From positions 192,169,948 to 192,233,947 of the forward strand of contig CP136064.1 in NCBI GenBank assembly GCA_032622095.1: a DNA stretch of 64,000 nt. Reading direction: 5' to 3'. The notes beneath the pieces were generated by a model, which was not told where the DNA came from, did no database searches, and saw nothing but the letters and a program-made list of their open reading frames with translations. Position numbers and translations under genes: made by a program. The stretch is from Siphonodentalium dalli. Its lineage: Eukaryota; Mollusca; Scaphopoda; Gadilida; Siphonodentaliidae. Every line of letters starts with the position of its first letter. Positions within the stretch are counted from its first letter, which is position 1. This document shows, piece by piece, positions 47,006 to 58,195 of the stretch.

Positions 47006-47675
47006 GGCCAAAAAAAAAAGTTTTTTGGTTCTCGGGCAATTTTTTTTTCAAATCAATGACGGAGGGATGGTTTTATTTTTATTTTTTACTGCGCATAGTA
47101 AGCATGGACAAAGATACCTTCCTCTGTCTAGTAATAACCAGAAAGGTAGAGGGAACTGTTATCCATATAAACTCATTTAGTCTTATATAAAAATGACATT
47201 GTACTACCAGTGTATGACTGGGATTACCTAACAATATATAATGCCCCTGACATTAACTACTGTTATTGTTGTCTAAAAACTGATACCTCCCCATTCTAAT
47301 ATGTGATCCTGAATTTAGTCCTGTGCCTTTCAATTGTATAAAGTTACAATTAGTGTAAGTTGTTCACAACGACTAATTGTAAGAAGAGCACGAGGATCAA
47401 CTAATCATTTCCCTTATTGTAGTCATCTACTTCATGTTGTAAGCCTGCAAGTCTTTTAACACATTACATGTTAGAGCTCAATGCACACTAATATTCAACA
47501 CATATCTGCTATGGACATGTTGATAAAATCAACAACAACAAAAAAACAATTTTTTTTATTTTTTTTCGTAAGTTTTTTTTGTCATAACATCAGGCATTGC
47601 AATAAACAGTCTTAATGCGGCCCTTATTATTCAATGCGGCGGGGCCTGAGAACCAAAACCTTTTTTTTTTTGGCC
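47006..47675. mobile_element. PIF/Harbinger-like MITE
   Basis: Inverted ends GGCCAAAAAAAAAA then TTTTTGGTTCTCGGGC, flanked by TAA on both sides (47003-47005, 47676-47678). 3-bp TWA targets with G-rich ends suit PIF/Harbinger. In intron 2 of the minus-strand gene, just before exon 2. Confidence 0.7.
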
Positions 47676-47934
47676 TAACGTGAAGTATTTATTTTGCATA
47701 TAAAGTCCACCGGTATAAAAGTATTAAATTTTTAGATCGTGTCATGAATTTCTACTCTGGCTAACGCCCGTATGATCTTATAGTGTTAGCATCGACCTAT
47801 TTTGATCCCCGAAACGGGACTGGGGTGTATCAAAAACGATCGATCATTATTTGTAATCAAGATCCAATCTATTATGTGTTAGTGACGCGGAACCATGATA
47901 TACTGCACTTTTTAATGTGTTATATAAACTTTAC

Positions 47935-47989
47935 CTGCCATGACTCTCTTCCAATTCCTCCTCGTGTGTATTTATCTGGGGATTCTCTT
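47935..47989 (-). CDS. unnamed W/Y/P-rich protein, exon 2 (minus-strand gene)
   Basis: A 55-nt exon with acceptor TTGCAG (AG at 47991-47990) and donor CAG|GTAAAG (intron from 47934). It finishes the split Arg codon of exon 1 and encodes RESPDKYTRGGIGRESWQ, ending in phase 0 as exon 3 requires. Small size and good splice sites on both sides support it; the exact match of phases over both junctions makes a chance hit unlikely. No homologue is known to me. Confidence 0.72.
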
Positions 47990-48417
47990 CTGCAACATAA
48001 AACATACACATAATTATAATATATGCATGTAACCATGATTAAGCAACTTTTGAACTTACATTTAAGTACACAAGTAAAATGTAGGCTCATATAAAACATG
48101 GTCATATAGGGCTTTTGGCCAGCCTTACACACATGAATTAAAGCTGAACACTAACCCTAAGCATATTAAGTGGAATACAGTGATCAGATATAAATTATAT
48201 GAACTATATTGCCCTTAAATATATGTGGGCCCTGTGGGCCCTATTCAGGGTTCCATAACTCAAGTTACAACAACAACAATTAATCTTATCCAAAGCCTCC
48301 CATATATATACTTGGTCCCTGTAAAACTCAAGATATGCTCTGTTAAAATATTGCTGATCCACCCTCCCCTATATTGACAATTAAGGCTACCGTACATATA
48401 TATACAGCCTACATATA

Positions 48418-51136
48418 AGTCCAGTGCATTTATGAGAAAAAATGCCAAACCCGGAACTAATTGCAACAGAATTTTTTTTTGCTGGAGTAAGTACATAAAC
48501 CCTCCATAAACAACATACTAAAAATCGGCAAAAATCGGAAAAAGGGAAATTGGTGAATTTCGTGAAATAAATTTGGGGAAATTTGGTCATATCATAAATT
48601 TATGGATTTTCATGGATGTTTATAAAAACAATCAAATTCACAAATCCTACAAATAGGATGTGTATTGTGTCGTCCTCAGTTTCCTGAACCCAGTACTGAA
48701 AACCAGTCCCAGATTCATTACGTATTTTTCGAGTTGTGTGCCTTCAAAAATGCAAGTTTACCTGATTTCGGCCCATTTTCGGGGCCTCACTTTCGAAGAA
48801 TGAGCCAAAATGCCTTATTTATGATTAATTATTTTTAAAAAATAGAGCAAACTGTTTTAGTAATTTCCTCACTAGATTAAACACAAAATATGATTAATAT
48901 GTGCATCTATAATTAAAGGTACGGTTGGCCTTGGCGGTGGGTATCCTGTGAAAATATTTCCACCCATCAAAAACCGCCACAAACAGAAAGAACATCAAAA
49001 TGTAGACAGACTTTGTCCGTATACAAATAAGAAATATCGCATAAACAGTAATGTTATTGTCATTTGTTTGATCATTGTTATGTAAACAAAACCATAACAA
49101 GTCACTTTTCTGGTGTTTGTTTATATTATGATGGTAAACATAAAGAGCGTTCTTTGTTGGTGAATTCCTGATATGGAACTAATAAAGAGCGTTTATATCA
49201 TTTGTGTGTGATTAGCCAGTGACAATGTGCTGTCTTCTGTAACACAATCAGGCTCTTGTTTGTGTAAAATATAGTAAGTCTTTATGATAGCATGCTGTTT
49301 ACGCGATGGTCGTGGTATATATGAACGAAACTGTATGCGTTTAATGTTTGTCTGTTTACGGTGTTTGGAACAAATATGAATATTTTCGACAATTAAGGCC
49401 TCACGTGCCTTTAAGAAGAAGATTATATTCTCAAACAAAATGTGTGTTCCATTGTATGGACTAAGCCAATTTTGCCTCTGACACTGAACGTGTGTGATGA
49501 AATGCAATATTTGAGGTCATGTAACTCAATAATTTAATACCCATATGCCATGCGTTTCTTATAACCTTTTAAGTATGTTGGATTGAACAAATTGTAAAGG
49601 TATTAACAGGACATTATTTAAGAAAATCAACTTATGACCCTTTGAATACTTAGTCTTAGCTTGTTTCCAAAGATGCCAGTTTGAGGCTTTTTTGTCCATT
49701 CTAAAAGGTTTTGGGCCATAAAAACAAAAAACAATGGGTGTTTTAATGTGTAAAATTATTTGAACTTTCCTCCCACAACACTTAAGTGATAAACAGTTAG
49801 CCTTACATTGGTTATGCCATAGTATGTCACTAGATTTCTTTCATTTTTCAGGAAACTGACTCCAAATTTTTACTTGGTATAGGGGTAGGAAAAATCACAA
49901 AATGCAATCTTATCACCAAATTACAGCCATTTCAGACACAATGTTGTTTTCTTCCAGTTTGTGTACATTCCTGTTGCATTATAAAACTGCTTAATACTTT
50001 ATCCGACGTTGATTTAGAATTTTATGGTTATGTTGTATAAAAACAATCTCAAAATGCCAATTTGACATTTCACTGCCAAATTATGACAACAAATATTATA
50101 GCTCTGTCAATAAACATAAACAAAGGAAATATGAAATTATGCATGAAAGAACAATGTAAGCAGAAGCTGTTAATATAAAGTTTTATGCTTCAAGATGCAT
50201 AATTTTGAAGTTTTTGTTGATATGCTTTCCCCTACCCCATTGTTCTGCCGTTCAAATTTTGAGTAAGTTTCCATAATGATGAGTGAAATCCAGTGACATT
50301 CATTGGTATAACCATTGAAATGCTATTTTCTCAACAAAAATATTTATTTAAGAGGATAGATCACATCATTTTACACAATAAACTTTCGTTAATTATTCTG
50401 AATATGCCTAAAATCCTTTAAAATAGACAAAAACGCCCCACAATAGCATTTTCGGAAAAGAGGCTAGACTAAGAGTTCATAGGACCATAATTTTATTTTC
50501 TTCACCAATGTATTTGGAAATTACTTCACAATTTCTTCAATCTAGTATTCTCACAATGTTATGAGAAAAGCAGAGCATATGGATATTAATTTATTGAGTT
50601 ACATTACCTCAAATATGGCATTTCATCACACAAATTCTGTGTCAAGGCAAATTTGGCTAAGTCCATACAATGGAACACACATTTAGTTTGAGAATATTTT
50701 ATTCTCCTTATTCATAGATGCACATATTAATCATATTTTGTGTTTAATCTAGTGAGGAAATTACTAAAACAGTGAAAAAGTCATTAATTTGGCACTAGTT
50801 TTTTAAATAATTAACCATACGGCATTTGGCTCATTCTGCGAAATTAAGGCTCCAAAATCAGGTAAACTCGCGTTTTTGAAAACACACAACTCGAAAAATA
50901 GGCATGATATTTGTAGGACTTGTAAATTTGAATTTTTTATATACATTCATGAAAATCCATATATTGATGATTTGACCAAATTTTCCCAATTGTTTTTTCA
51001 CGAAATTCACTAATTTCTCTTTTTCCGATTTTTGCCAATTTTTATTATGTTGTTTACGGAGGGTATATGTACCAATTCCAGCAAAAAAAAATTCTGTTGC
51101 AATTAGTTCTTGGTAAAACCATAAATGCACTGGACT
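48418..51136. mobile_element. 2.7-kb palindromic element in intron 1 of minus-strand gene
   Basis: Ends AGTCCAGTGCATTTATG inverted. Left and right halves match along their whole length (ACTAATTGCAACAGAATTTT, GGAAAAAG..AAATT, TTTTCGAGTTGTGTG, TTACTAAAACAG complement, GGAACACACATTT, GGGGTAGG near the middle), folding about 50020. The left half carries the 494-bp TTAA element. No coding region. Confidence 0.78.
48917..49410. mobile_element. TTAA-flanked nonautonomous element, AGGYACG family, copy 2
   Basis: AGGTACGGTTGGCCTTGG start and (inverted) AGGCACGTGAGGCCTT end, TTAA on both sides (48913-48916, 49411-49414). Two AAAGAGCGTT motifs. Absent from the mirrored site in the right half of the palindrome (50708-50711). 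Confidence 0.82.
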
Positions 51137-51139
51137 AAT

Positions 51140-51695
51140 ATATTAGCTAGGCCTAAATACCAATTGGCAATTGATTGATTGATTGATTTATTTATTTTTG
51201 ATATAAAGACATACATGTATATTGTTTTAACAGGTTACAAATATAATGAATTACAAGCAAATAAAAAGGAGTTTTTAACATAATTTCAGTTGTTAGGCTA
51301 TATATGAAATCACAAATTTTGAAGCAAATATGAGGCTGTAAAGAAGTCGAAGTGAATACCAATGGTATGATGGCTGAAATTTAGAAAAATCGTAGAGTAC
51401 ATGCACGGCTAGATATCGGGGATGGCACAAAAAGCACTCGAAGGTTTAATTCCATTGTGGTCCCCAATACACAATCATACAAGAAACAACAAATTATAAG
51501 TTGAATGATACATAATTAACATGCTCGATAATAGTACTAGAAGCCATTTAAATGCTAATTTAGACTCATATTCAGTTACAGTCCCTTTAAAAATAAAGGA
51601 AGGTGCATGGGTACTGGCACGTTAAATATACCGGTATTGTACCGTAATGTTGTCAGGTTCCGGGTGTGGAACTGTTTACATTTGTTAGTTAACGT
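51140..51695. other. end of intron 1, no feature
   Basis: A GATTGATTGATT run near 51172 and A/T-rich sequence; nothing else recognised. Confidence 0.4.
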
Positions 51696-51701
51696 ACTTA
51701 C

Positions 51702-51805
51702 CTGAACATTTCCTGAGAACTCGGGTACTTTGGGACATTCGGGCCGTAGTTGACCCAATACGGGGACATGCTCTGGTGTCCTTCGAAAACAATTGTGTCC
51801 CCCAT
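51702..51805 (-). CDS. unnamed W/Y/P-rich protein, exon 1 (minus-strand gene)
   Basis: First exon of a three-exon minus-strand gene. ATG at 51805 opens 34 codons plus two bases, starting MGDTIVFEGHQSMSPYW, and ends TTCAG|GTAAGT (donor from 51701), phase 2. The reading continues into exon 2 with an Arg codon split over the junction. I do not recognise the family. The protein is short, soluble, rich in Tyr, Trp, Pro and Arg, with no signal peptide or membrane segment; this composition is typical of microtubule-associated axonemal proteins, which is inference. The start lies about 400 bp from that of the divergent plus-strand gene. The following 3.7-kb intron is largely filled by a palindromic element (48418-51136). 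Confidence 0.72.
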
Positions 51806-52209
51806 GATGAGTGGGAGCACTGAAACTCAGTTTAGAACTCAGTTCAATCGACGATCAATTCATCAATTTACAGCTTTGTGTACCTGCACGACAAGTCGCT
51901 TACGCACATAAAAAGACAGGTGCGCTATAAATATTTTGGTACAATTTTTAACACCTATAATTTGATAAAGATTATGTTGACAACTGGATCCCAAAGTACA
52001 AGTCACTTAAGAATCACTTTGCTATCAGAATTAGCACATTAAATCATCATGTTTTATTTTTGTTAACAAAATATACAACCCACTCCAAATAAGTTGTGAT
52101 CGCGTTGCGTAGCAATTATGACAATAAAATATCGCTTGTGCACTCAAGGAAATTATTTTATCGTTGATTATGTAAGGAGTCTTGGAAAGTATATATTCGA
52201 TTCCCGAAG
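51806..52209. promoter_or_regulatory. shared intergenic region of head-to-head genes
   Basis: The 404 bp between the two divergent start codons hold no repeat family recognised elsewhere in the window, unlike almost every other stretch of this size. No clear TATA box is placed well for either gene. The arrangement implies a bidirectional promoter and possibly shared regulation. Confidence 0.5.
52104..52116 (+). promoter_or_regulatory. RFX X-box-like site in bidirectional promoter
   Basis: GTTGCGTAGCAAT fits the imperfect inverted-repeat layout of RFX X-boxes (GTTGCC, short spacer, GGCAAC): half-sites GTTGCG and AGCAAT with a 1-nt spacer. It lies 94 bp upstream of the plus-gene ATG and about 300 bp from the minus-gene ATG. 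X-boxes near start codons are known marks of ciliary genes. One site of this length can occur by chance, so this is suggestive only. Confidence 0.45.
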
Positions 52210-52262
52210 ATGGCTGCTGCATCACAGTTTCTTTCTCAACCAGCCAAGCTGCCAAAACAATG
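52210..52262 (+). CDS. unnamed W/H/P-rich protein, exon 1 (plus-strand gene)
   Basis: ATG in a fair context (AAGATGGC) followed by 17 codons, MAAASQFLSQPAKLPKQ, and TG|GTAATT donor (intron from 52263), phase 2. The split codon becomes Trp with exon 2. No signal peptide. This is the first of four exons giving a 162-residue protein. The neighbouring minus-strand gene begins about 400 bp away in the opposite direction. Confidence 0.7.
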
Positions 52263-52711
52263 GTAATTTCGTTCAGAAGTTTGTTTTATGCTCTTTTTTA
52301 AGCCGAAACTGTTGAAATTGTTATTAATGTTATTGTTAAGCAAAGTTGGTGCTAACGAAAATAGGTGACTGAGTCTGAGTGCAACTGCAACTTGTGCAAG
52401 TCAAGTGGCTGTTAAATTGATCTGGCTGGTTTAAACTAGTCGGAATAGATAGAAGTCAAGCGCCCAAGGCTATTTTTGAACCTGATTAATTCTTATTATG
52501 TTGCCTGTTGGTCTCAAACTGAGTCAAAGTACGAAAGGCGGTGGGGGTGGTAGGACCAGGTGTGGTCATCATGCCAATCATGATGCATGGCATGCAGTCG
52601 TGGGACCAGGGTCCAGGGAATATCTTATCGAACTATAGTCTATAGTCTATATTTTTTATAACTTTTTCATAATTTTCTGGCTGATTACTTCACAAATACA
52701 TGTAGTTACTT

Positions 52712-52800
52712 AAGCACAATCAATTGCGCTTAAGCTAAGCACAATTAAGTATAATTATTTGCGCTTAAGCGCAATCAATTAAACGCAATTCATGGTTATA
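52712..52800. repeat. GCGCTTAAGCGC palindrome array, short
   Basis: TTGCGCTTAAGCGCAATCAA and relatives, about four units, in intron 1 of the plus-strand gene. Confidence 0.75.
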
Positions 52801-53149
52801 TGTAACTAAACACCCCTGGTAATAAATAGGTTTATCATAGCATAACTTAACCTTAAATCCTATTGACATATCACCTCTTGTTTTCATTGGTTTGGATGGG
52901 TAGGGAGCTAGCCTGATCGTAACTTCTTTATCAAAATGGCTGACTCGCAATAGTACCGGTATTACCTTCTGTTTTGGTTTGAGCGACTCGTGATAGCATT
53001 ATATTATCATCTGTATATATTAGTTGGGACTACTCGCGATAGAATTTTCGGGACAGGAATGCTGATAATATGAAAAATATGTTTTTTTCCCTGATTTAAG
53101 TCAATAAGTAAACCATATGAGGTAAGCAAGCCCTCATGCAGTGACACCA

Positions 53150-53664
53150 CATGCATATGGGAGGCCAAATTCACATTTATTAAAAATTGTGCTTCAGCGC
53201 AATCAATTGCGCTTTGACAGCGCAATTCAATTGGACAGCGCAATTCAACGCTTCAAGTACAATTCAATAGCGCTTCAGCGCAGTTGAATTGCGCTTCAGA
53301 GCAATTGAAAATTAATTGCGCTTCAGCGCAATTGAATTGCACTTCAGTGCAATTAATTATATATATATGGCTAATCCACCCAGTTAATTAATGAATAAAT
53401 CCAATAGAAAATTAATTGCGCTGTTCAAAGCACAATTCAATTGCGCTGAAGCGCAATTATTTTCCCATATATGGGAACCCCCAGTTAATGGAATAACCTA
53501 TCTATTCAGGGGTGTAAGCTAGGAACAATAATTGCACTTCAGCGCAATTGATATGAATCAAGCTGGATTGCGCATCAGCGCAATTGGATTGCGCTTCAGC
53601 GCAATTGAATTGCGCTTCAGCGCAATTATTAATAAATGTGAATTTGGCCTCCCATATGCATGCT
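53150..53664. mobile_element. TIR element with GCGCTTCAGCGC arrays
   Basis: CATGCATATGGGAGGCCAAA at the left and its complement at the right. Inside both ends are arrays of TTGCGCTTCAGCGCAATT and variants (53184-53370; 53430-53625). Confidence 0.75.
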
Positions 53665-53944
53665 ATGGTATATGACCATAGTTATGGCCCAAAATCTGTG
53701 ATAAAATACATTTAAAAAACATCATATAAAAAATTACTAGAGTTCCGGGAAGGAGACATAAATTCTTTGGATATAGGGATGCTGATAATATGTAATTAGG
53801 GATTATCATTGTTGAACACATAGTCACAGTTGACTGTTGAGTACTCAGGCTAATTAAAACAGGTTAAAATTAGCCCAATGCTCCTCTTGTGTTGCTAGGT
53901 GTTACACCAGGTCATGCCAATAGTTTATGGGTAGGTTAGATAGT

Positions 53945-54150
53945 AGTGACAATTACGCTTAATTAATTGCGCTTAAGCAAAATTCATTACGCTTAAGCAT
54001 AAATGCCCTATTTGTGCTTAAGCACAATATGTGGTATTTGCGCTTAAGCGCAATTGATTGCGCTTAAGCACAATTATTTGCGCTTAAGCGCAATCAATTG
54101 CATGCAATTAATTATTAAATGTGAATTTGGCCTCCTATACTTATTATGGT
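53945..54150. repeat. GCGCTTAAGCGC array with one TIR end
   Basis: TTGCGCTTAAGCGCAATTG units followed by TTAAATGTGAATTTGGCCTC, the right end of the element at 53150-53664; a related, partly lost copy. Confidence 0.65.
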
Positions 54151-55480
54151 AGGCCCTACTTTATTTCAAACTAATATTAACATGTAGTCACAAAAAATCT
54201 AATCTACTGTATGTATGGGTATTATATGAATAAAGAGTACTTCTTCAGGCTTAACTATAATAGATCATAAATATGTAAAAATGCGTGAAATTGTGATTTC
54301 CAAAATATGTAATGCCGAACAAAATACGAACTGTGAAACTGGTGCTAGAACTTTTATTTAAAAAATGTTCGGGGTCGATGCCTATACTATAGCTGTAACT
54401 CGAAAAGTGTTGTCTTTGTAGGTTTATCAATAAATCAAAAGAGTTATCTATCCTGGAAATGCGCTAAATAGTAAATATGAGCTAACCATCTGTGCCTTTC
54501 CACAAGCATTTTATTTAATTATTCCCATTGATACAAAGACAAAGTTATGGAAGATTTGTATTAACAGTGACTGAGAATGTGGAAATACCAGTAGGACTGC
54601 AAGGAGGAATATATTTAGGCCTACAATTAAACAAAATGCACGTGTAAATAGTGAGCAATAAGCAAAACACTCAACACTGTGGCAATTTTTTAGGAGACTG
54701 ATTCACTGTGACCCATTCAACACTGAAATCTTGAGAGGCAATGATTAGCAAATGCTATAACGGTATGTTGTAAACAACTTGGTGGCATTTCTAACCTAAG
54801 TTCACCTAGTGGGTCTTGTTGGTGTTGAATGTTTTGCTTATCACATACTCTTTTAATACGTGGTACTGTTTGTTTTATACATACATAACATGTCATACAC
54901 AGAGTACTAACATGAAGATAACATGCAATTTACACAATAGTTATGATTGGTGAAAATACAAAATTTGTCTATAATATAATATTCTTTCTGTTTATGGTGG
55001 TTTAAACAGATGTGACAATTTTAACAGCAATACCCACAACCAAGGCACCAACGCTTGCGGTGTCTTAAATAATTTCTGGTGCTAAACAGACCTGTTTGAC
55101 AGTGAATCCCATTTATAACAATCAGCGCAAACTACAAGTTTTTAAGTGGCTCTTCAGACCCCAAGTTTACTGGGCATAATAATTTATAAACTTGTGTCAC
55201 ATTCTAGCAATCAAAATAGGTCAATAAATACATGGAATACTAATGAATATATAGCAATTTATCTATTTTGAAAAGATATCAAAAAGACAAAAGTATAGAG
55301 TCTGTACATAACTTCAGAAGTATGTATTGTGTCTTCATCAAGTAATTTTGATTATCAAAATATACCAAAAGTGATAAATTACTATTCACGTTTAATTTGA
55401 AACCTGAAGATTTTTAGTTCCTTTGACCAACCTTTTTGTTTTCATTTGTTCAGTTATATTCAAAGAAATAATTTTTCCTT
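54151..55480. other. intronic stretch, no feature
   Basis: A/T-rich unique-looking sequence; no exon, TIR or array was found apart from the acceptor tract of exon 2. Confidence 0.4.
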
Positions 55481-55485
55481 TCCAG

Positions 55486-55543
55486 GCAACCTAAGCTTCA
55501 TGAGTGGAGTGTATACCACTGCAGTCATCCAGATGTAGCACAA
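55486..55543 (+). CDS. unnamed W/H/P-rich protein, exon 2 (plus-strand gene)
   Basis: A 58-nt exon after a pyrimidine-rich acceptor TTTTCCTTTCCAG and before CAA|GTAAGT. It completes Trp and encodes QPKLHEWSVYHCSHPDVAQ, ending in phase 0. Strong splice sites at both ends. A hAT-like MITE begins only 72 bp into the next intron. Confidence 0.75.
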
Positions 55544-55614
55544 GTAAGTTACACACTGATCAAGATTTCATATTTAAAGTGACACATACTACTAGTGACA
55601 GCTGTATTGGTCAC

Positions 55615-56058
55615 CAAGCCTGCAAATAATGTGTCTGTCATTTGCAGAATGAGGTCCCCAGAGGGTGAATTTAGTGGTGCTATCCCGGACAGCAGGATAG
55701 CATCACCAAATTCACTCTCTGGGGACCTGATTCTACTTAGGCCTCATCTCCTGGGAAGTATCTATAGTCTCAAATTAACATTATTTTAGTTACTTTTTGC
55801 CTGCAGGGAATATTATATATCCCCTAATTTGCAGAAGATAAAATGCATAATCAAGGTGACTAATGGGTTAACATCACCAACGTCAACTGGGGAAATTCAA
55901 TCTGATCCTAGGTCTCCCATATCAGTTGAGGCCTAAGCAGAATGAGGTTCCCAGAGGGTGGATTTGGTGATGCTAGCCCACCGTGCAGGATAGAGACACT
56001 AAATTCACCCTCTAGGGACCCCATTCTGCAAATGACAGACAAACAATTTGCAGGCTTG
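55615..56058. mobile_element. hAT-like MITE, copy 1
   Basis: Inverted ends CAAGCCTGCAAATAATGTGT, then CATTTGCAGAATGAGGTCCC; flanked by TTGGTCAC and TTGGTAAC (8 bp, one mismatch). Interior also folds on itself (GAGGGTGAATTTAGTG and complement). Intron 2 of the plus-strand gene. Confidence 0.8.
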
Positions 56059-56244
56059 TTGGTAACCCTCACCTAAAAAGTTCTGAACGGTACAGAGGGT
56101 TTGTTATCGGAGCTGACGCACATATGTCAACTGCCTTACTAAAAGTCTGGCCCCGATCAGCAACATTCATTCTCAGTTCACTCTAATTTCCTTTGGAATG
56201 TAAATTATTCTAGTAGAAGTCATGGCAGATGAAACAAGATCATC

Positions 56245-56510
56245 GCTAGGGCATGGCAAAATATGCCCGTGGTAATTTTTAAAATGGGCCATAACTCACT
56301 AAACTCAGTGAAAATTGGCAGACGGAACCCAAATTCAAACTTGAACTGTATTTTAGGTCACATACCAATTTCAATTCATTCCATTTAGACTTACTAAAGT
56401 TATCATCCAGAAATGAAAAAAAGCGAACGGACAGATGGATGGACACACCAATATAGGCAATAACATAATGCGTTCCATTTTTTTTCTTCAAAACGGGCAT
56501 ATAAAAACTA
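56245..56510. repeat. dispersed repeat, GGGCGTAT family, nested
   Basis: ATATGCCCGTGGTAATTTTT to CAAAACGGGCATATAAAAAC; interrupts the sequence shared with 14195-14480. Confidence 0.55.
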
Positions 56511-56673
56511 AACAACATCATTTCAAAGTAAGTTTCAAACCCTGTGTACCCTTCAGCACATTTCGCCTGAAACATTATATAGCATAACAGTTTCATGCTA
56601 CTTTACATTTATTCTCATAAAAAACTAACTCAGCAAGTGCCTAATAATCGGGACACTGCTTCAAGAATGTTAA

Positions 56674-57141
56674 AGGTACTCAATCCGATCAGAGGGTCCC
56701 CATCTCAACAGATTCCAACAACAACAATCCGATCAGAGGGTCCTATATTACTATTTCTTTGGCTTTGGGGTTTAAAAATATTTGATTCGAGTCGAGGAAC
56801 CCATCAAACAAAGCTCAGAGTTATTAGATATTGATTTTTGAAATTTGTTATTTTCTCGAGATGAGTACTAATAATTGCCCTTAACTTCGTAATCTGCTCG
56901 AGATGTGTACACCAAAACACCATTCAAACAGACAAGAATGGATAACTCTAAAATCAAGTGGTAATAATAACGCAATTTTGACTGTTCTGGGACAGAAAGA
57001 ATAGAAATAACGAAACTTCAAATATCGATATCTGATCACCCTGAGCGTTGATTGGTAGGTTCCTCGACTCGAATCAATTATTTTTTACCCCCAAAGCCAA
57101 AGAAATAGTAATATAGGACCCTCTGATCGGATTGAGTACCT
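56674..57141 (-). mobile_element. TTAA element, AGGTACTCAA family, 468-bp copy
   Basis: AGGTACTCAATCCGATCAGA start and GATTGAGTACCT end with TTAA on both sides (56670-56673, 57142-57145). Orientation opposite to copies A and B: it begins with the AGAGGGTCCCCATCTCAACA block found at their right end. Confidence 0.85.
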
Positions 57142-57214
57142 TTAATAGAATGTTAGTTGTGTACTGAAAAATTGTGAGCAGCCATTTGCACAGAACTGAT
57201 ATATATATACCTTT

Positions 57215-57375
57215 GGACTGAGATGAGCTTTTGGTCATGGATCCATAGTCAAATCCCCAGCTCACCAGCTATCTCTAATAATGTGACCTATTTCCAGTTG
57301 ATTGCTCCCTGCTTAAGTGGACAGGCCTGTATACCAACATTTGTATTCATTGGGCTGTTTCTTCATTGTAACAGT
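57215..57375. repeat. SINE-like dispersed repeat, copy 3
   Basis: CTGAGATGAGC, CAGCTCACCAGC, TTCCAGTTGATTGCTCCCTG and TTCATTGGGCTG as in 26885-27090. Confidence 0.4.
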
Positions 57376-57835
57376 TCTTACAAATGGCTGCTTACAATTT
57401 TCCAGTATTCTGTTAACATTCTTGAAACAGTGTTGTAATATTCATTTGTAATGTTCTTATATTACCTAAATATCCCTCCAATGAATAATAGACCATTCCA
57501 ATATATACTTTTATTACTGGATGGGTGAATCCATTCAGTATAAAAAGATTAAATTTTTCTCAGATTTCATCAATTGAAGAAAGAATAATATTGTATAATT
57601 CTAAAGTAACAATCGAGATGTTTTCATAAATTTAAGTTTTTTTAATCGCTAAAATGTTCGATCAAATATATTTTGGTTAATTATTAATATTAATAGGGAA
57701 AAATATTAATTCCCCCAAATCATTTTCTGTGCACAATATTTCCACATAATAGCATTAATTAAACTAGCTAAAGGGTCACTCTTGGGTTCCAGATAAACAT
57801 GCATGCATATTTATTATTTTCTTGGGATATTCCCC

Positions 57836-58195
57836 CCTGCACAGCGCTTATTTTGGTCTGCACATTTATTAATTTTGAGGCAATGAAAATTTAAATCAGC
57901 ACAAACTCATTATAGCTATATGATTCTGATATCAAAAATGGTGAGCTTATAACTTTATGCCTGTACATATTCAAGTATATTGCGCACATGTGAACATTTA
58001 ATTATTGAATAAAACACCACATGACACATACTGATTCCTATACTTGACCTACAATAAAACAATTAACCACAGTTATGTTGATGTTTTGCTCAGAGTCCCC
58101 CTGCGCTATTATTTGGGTCTGCACTTTTATTAACTTCAATGGAATTTCCCCCTGCATGCACTATTATTTGGGCCTGCACTTTTATTTGGAGCCCG
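57836..58195. repeat. dispersed CCCCCTGC..TTTGGGTCTGCAC units
   Basis: Three units with CCCCCTGC, TATTATTTGGGTCTGCACTT and TTTATT at 57836, 58097 and 58146. No palindrome. Confidence 0.5.

Noticed and set aside
48894-49507. Minus ORFs resembling 5588-5854 (KSVYILMFFLFVAVFDG)
   Set aside because: The similarity follows from two copies of the same TTAA element; frame is not preserved between them.
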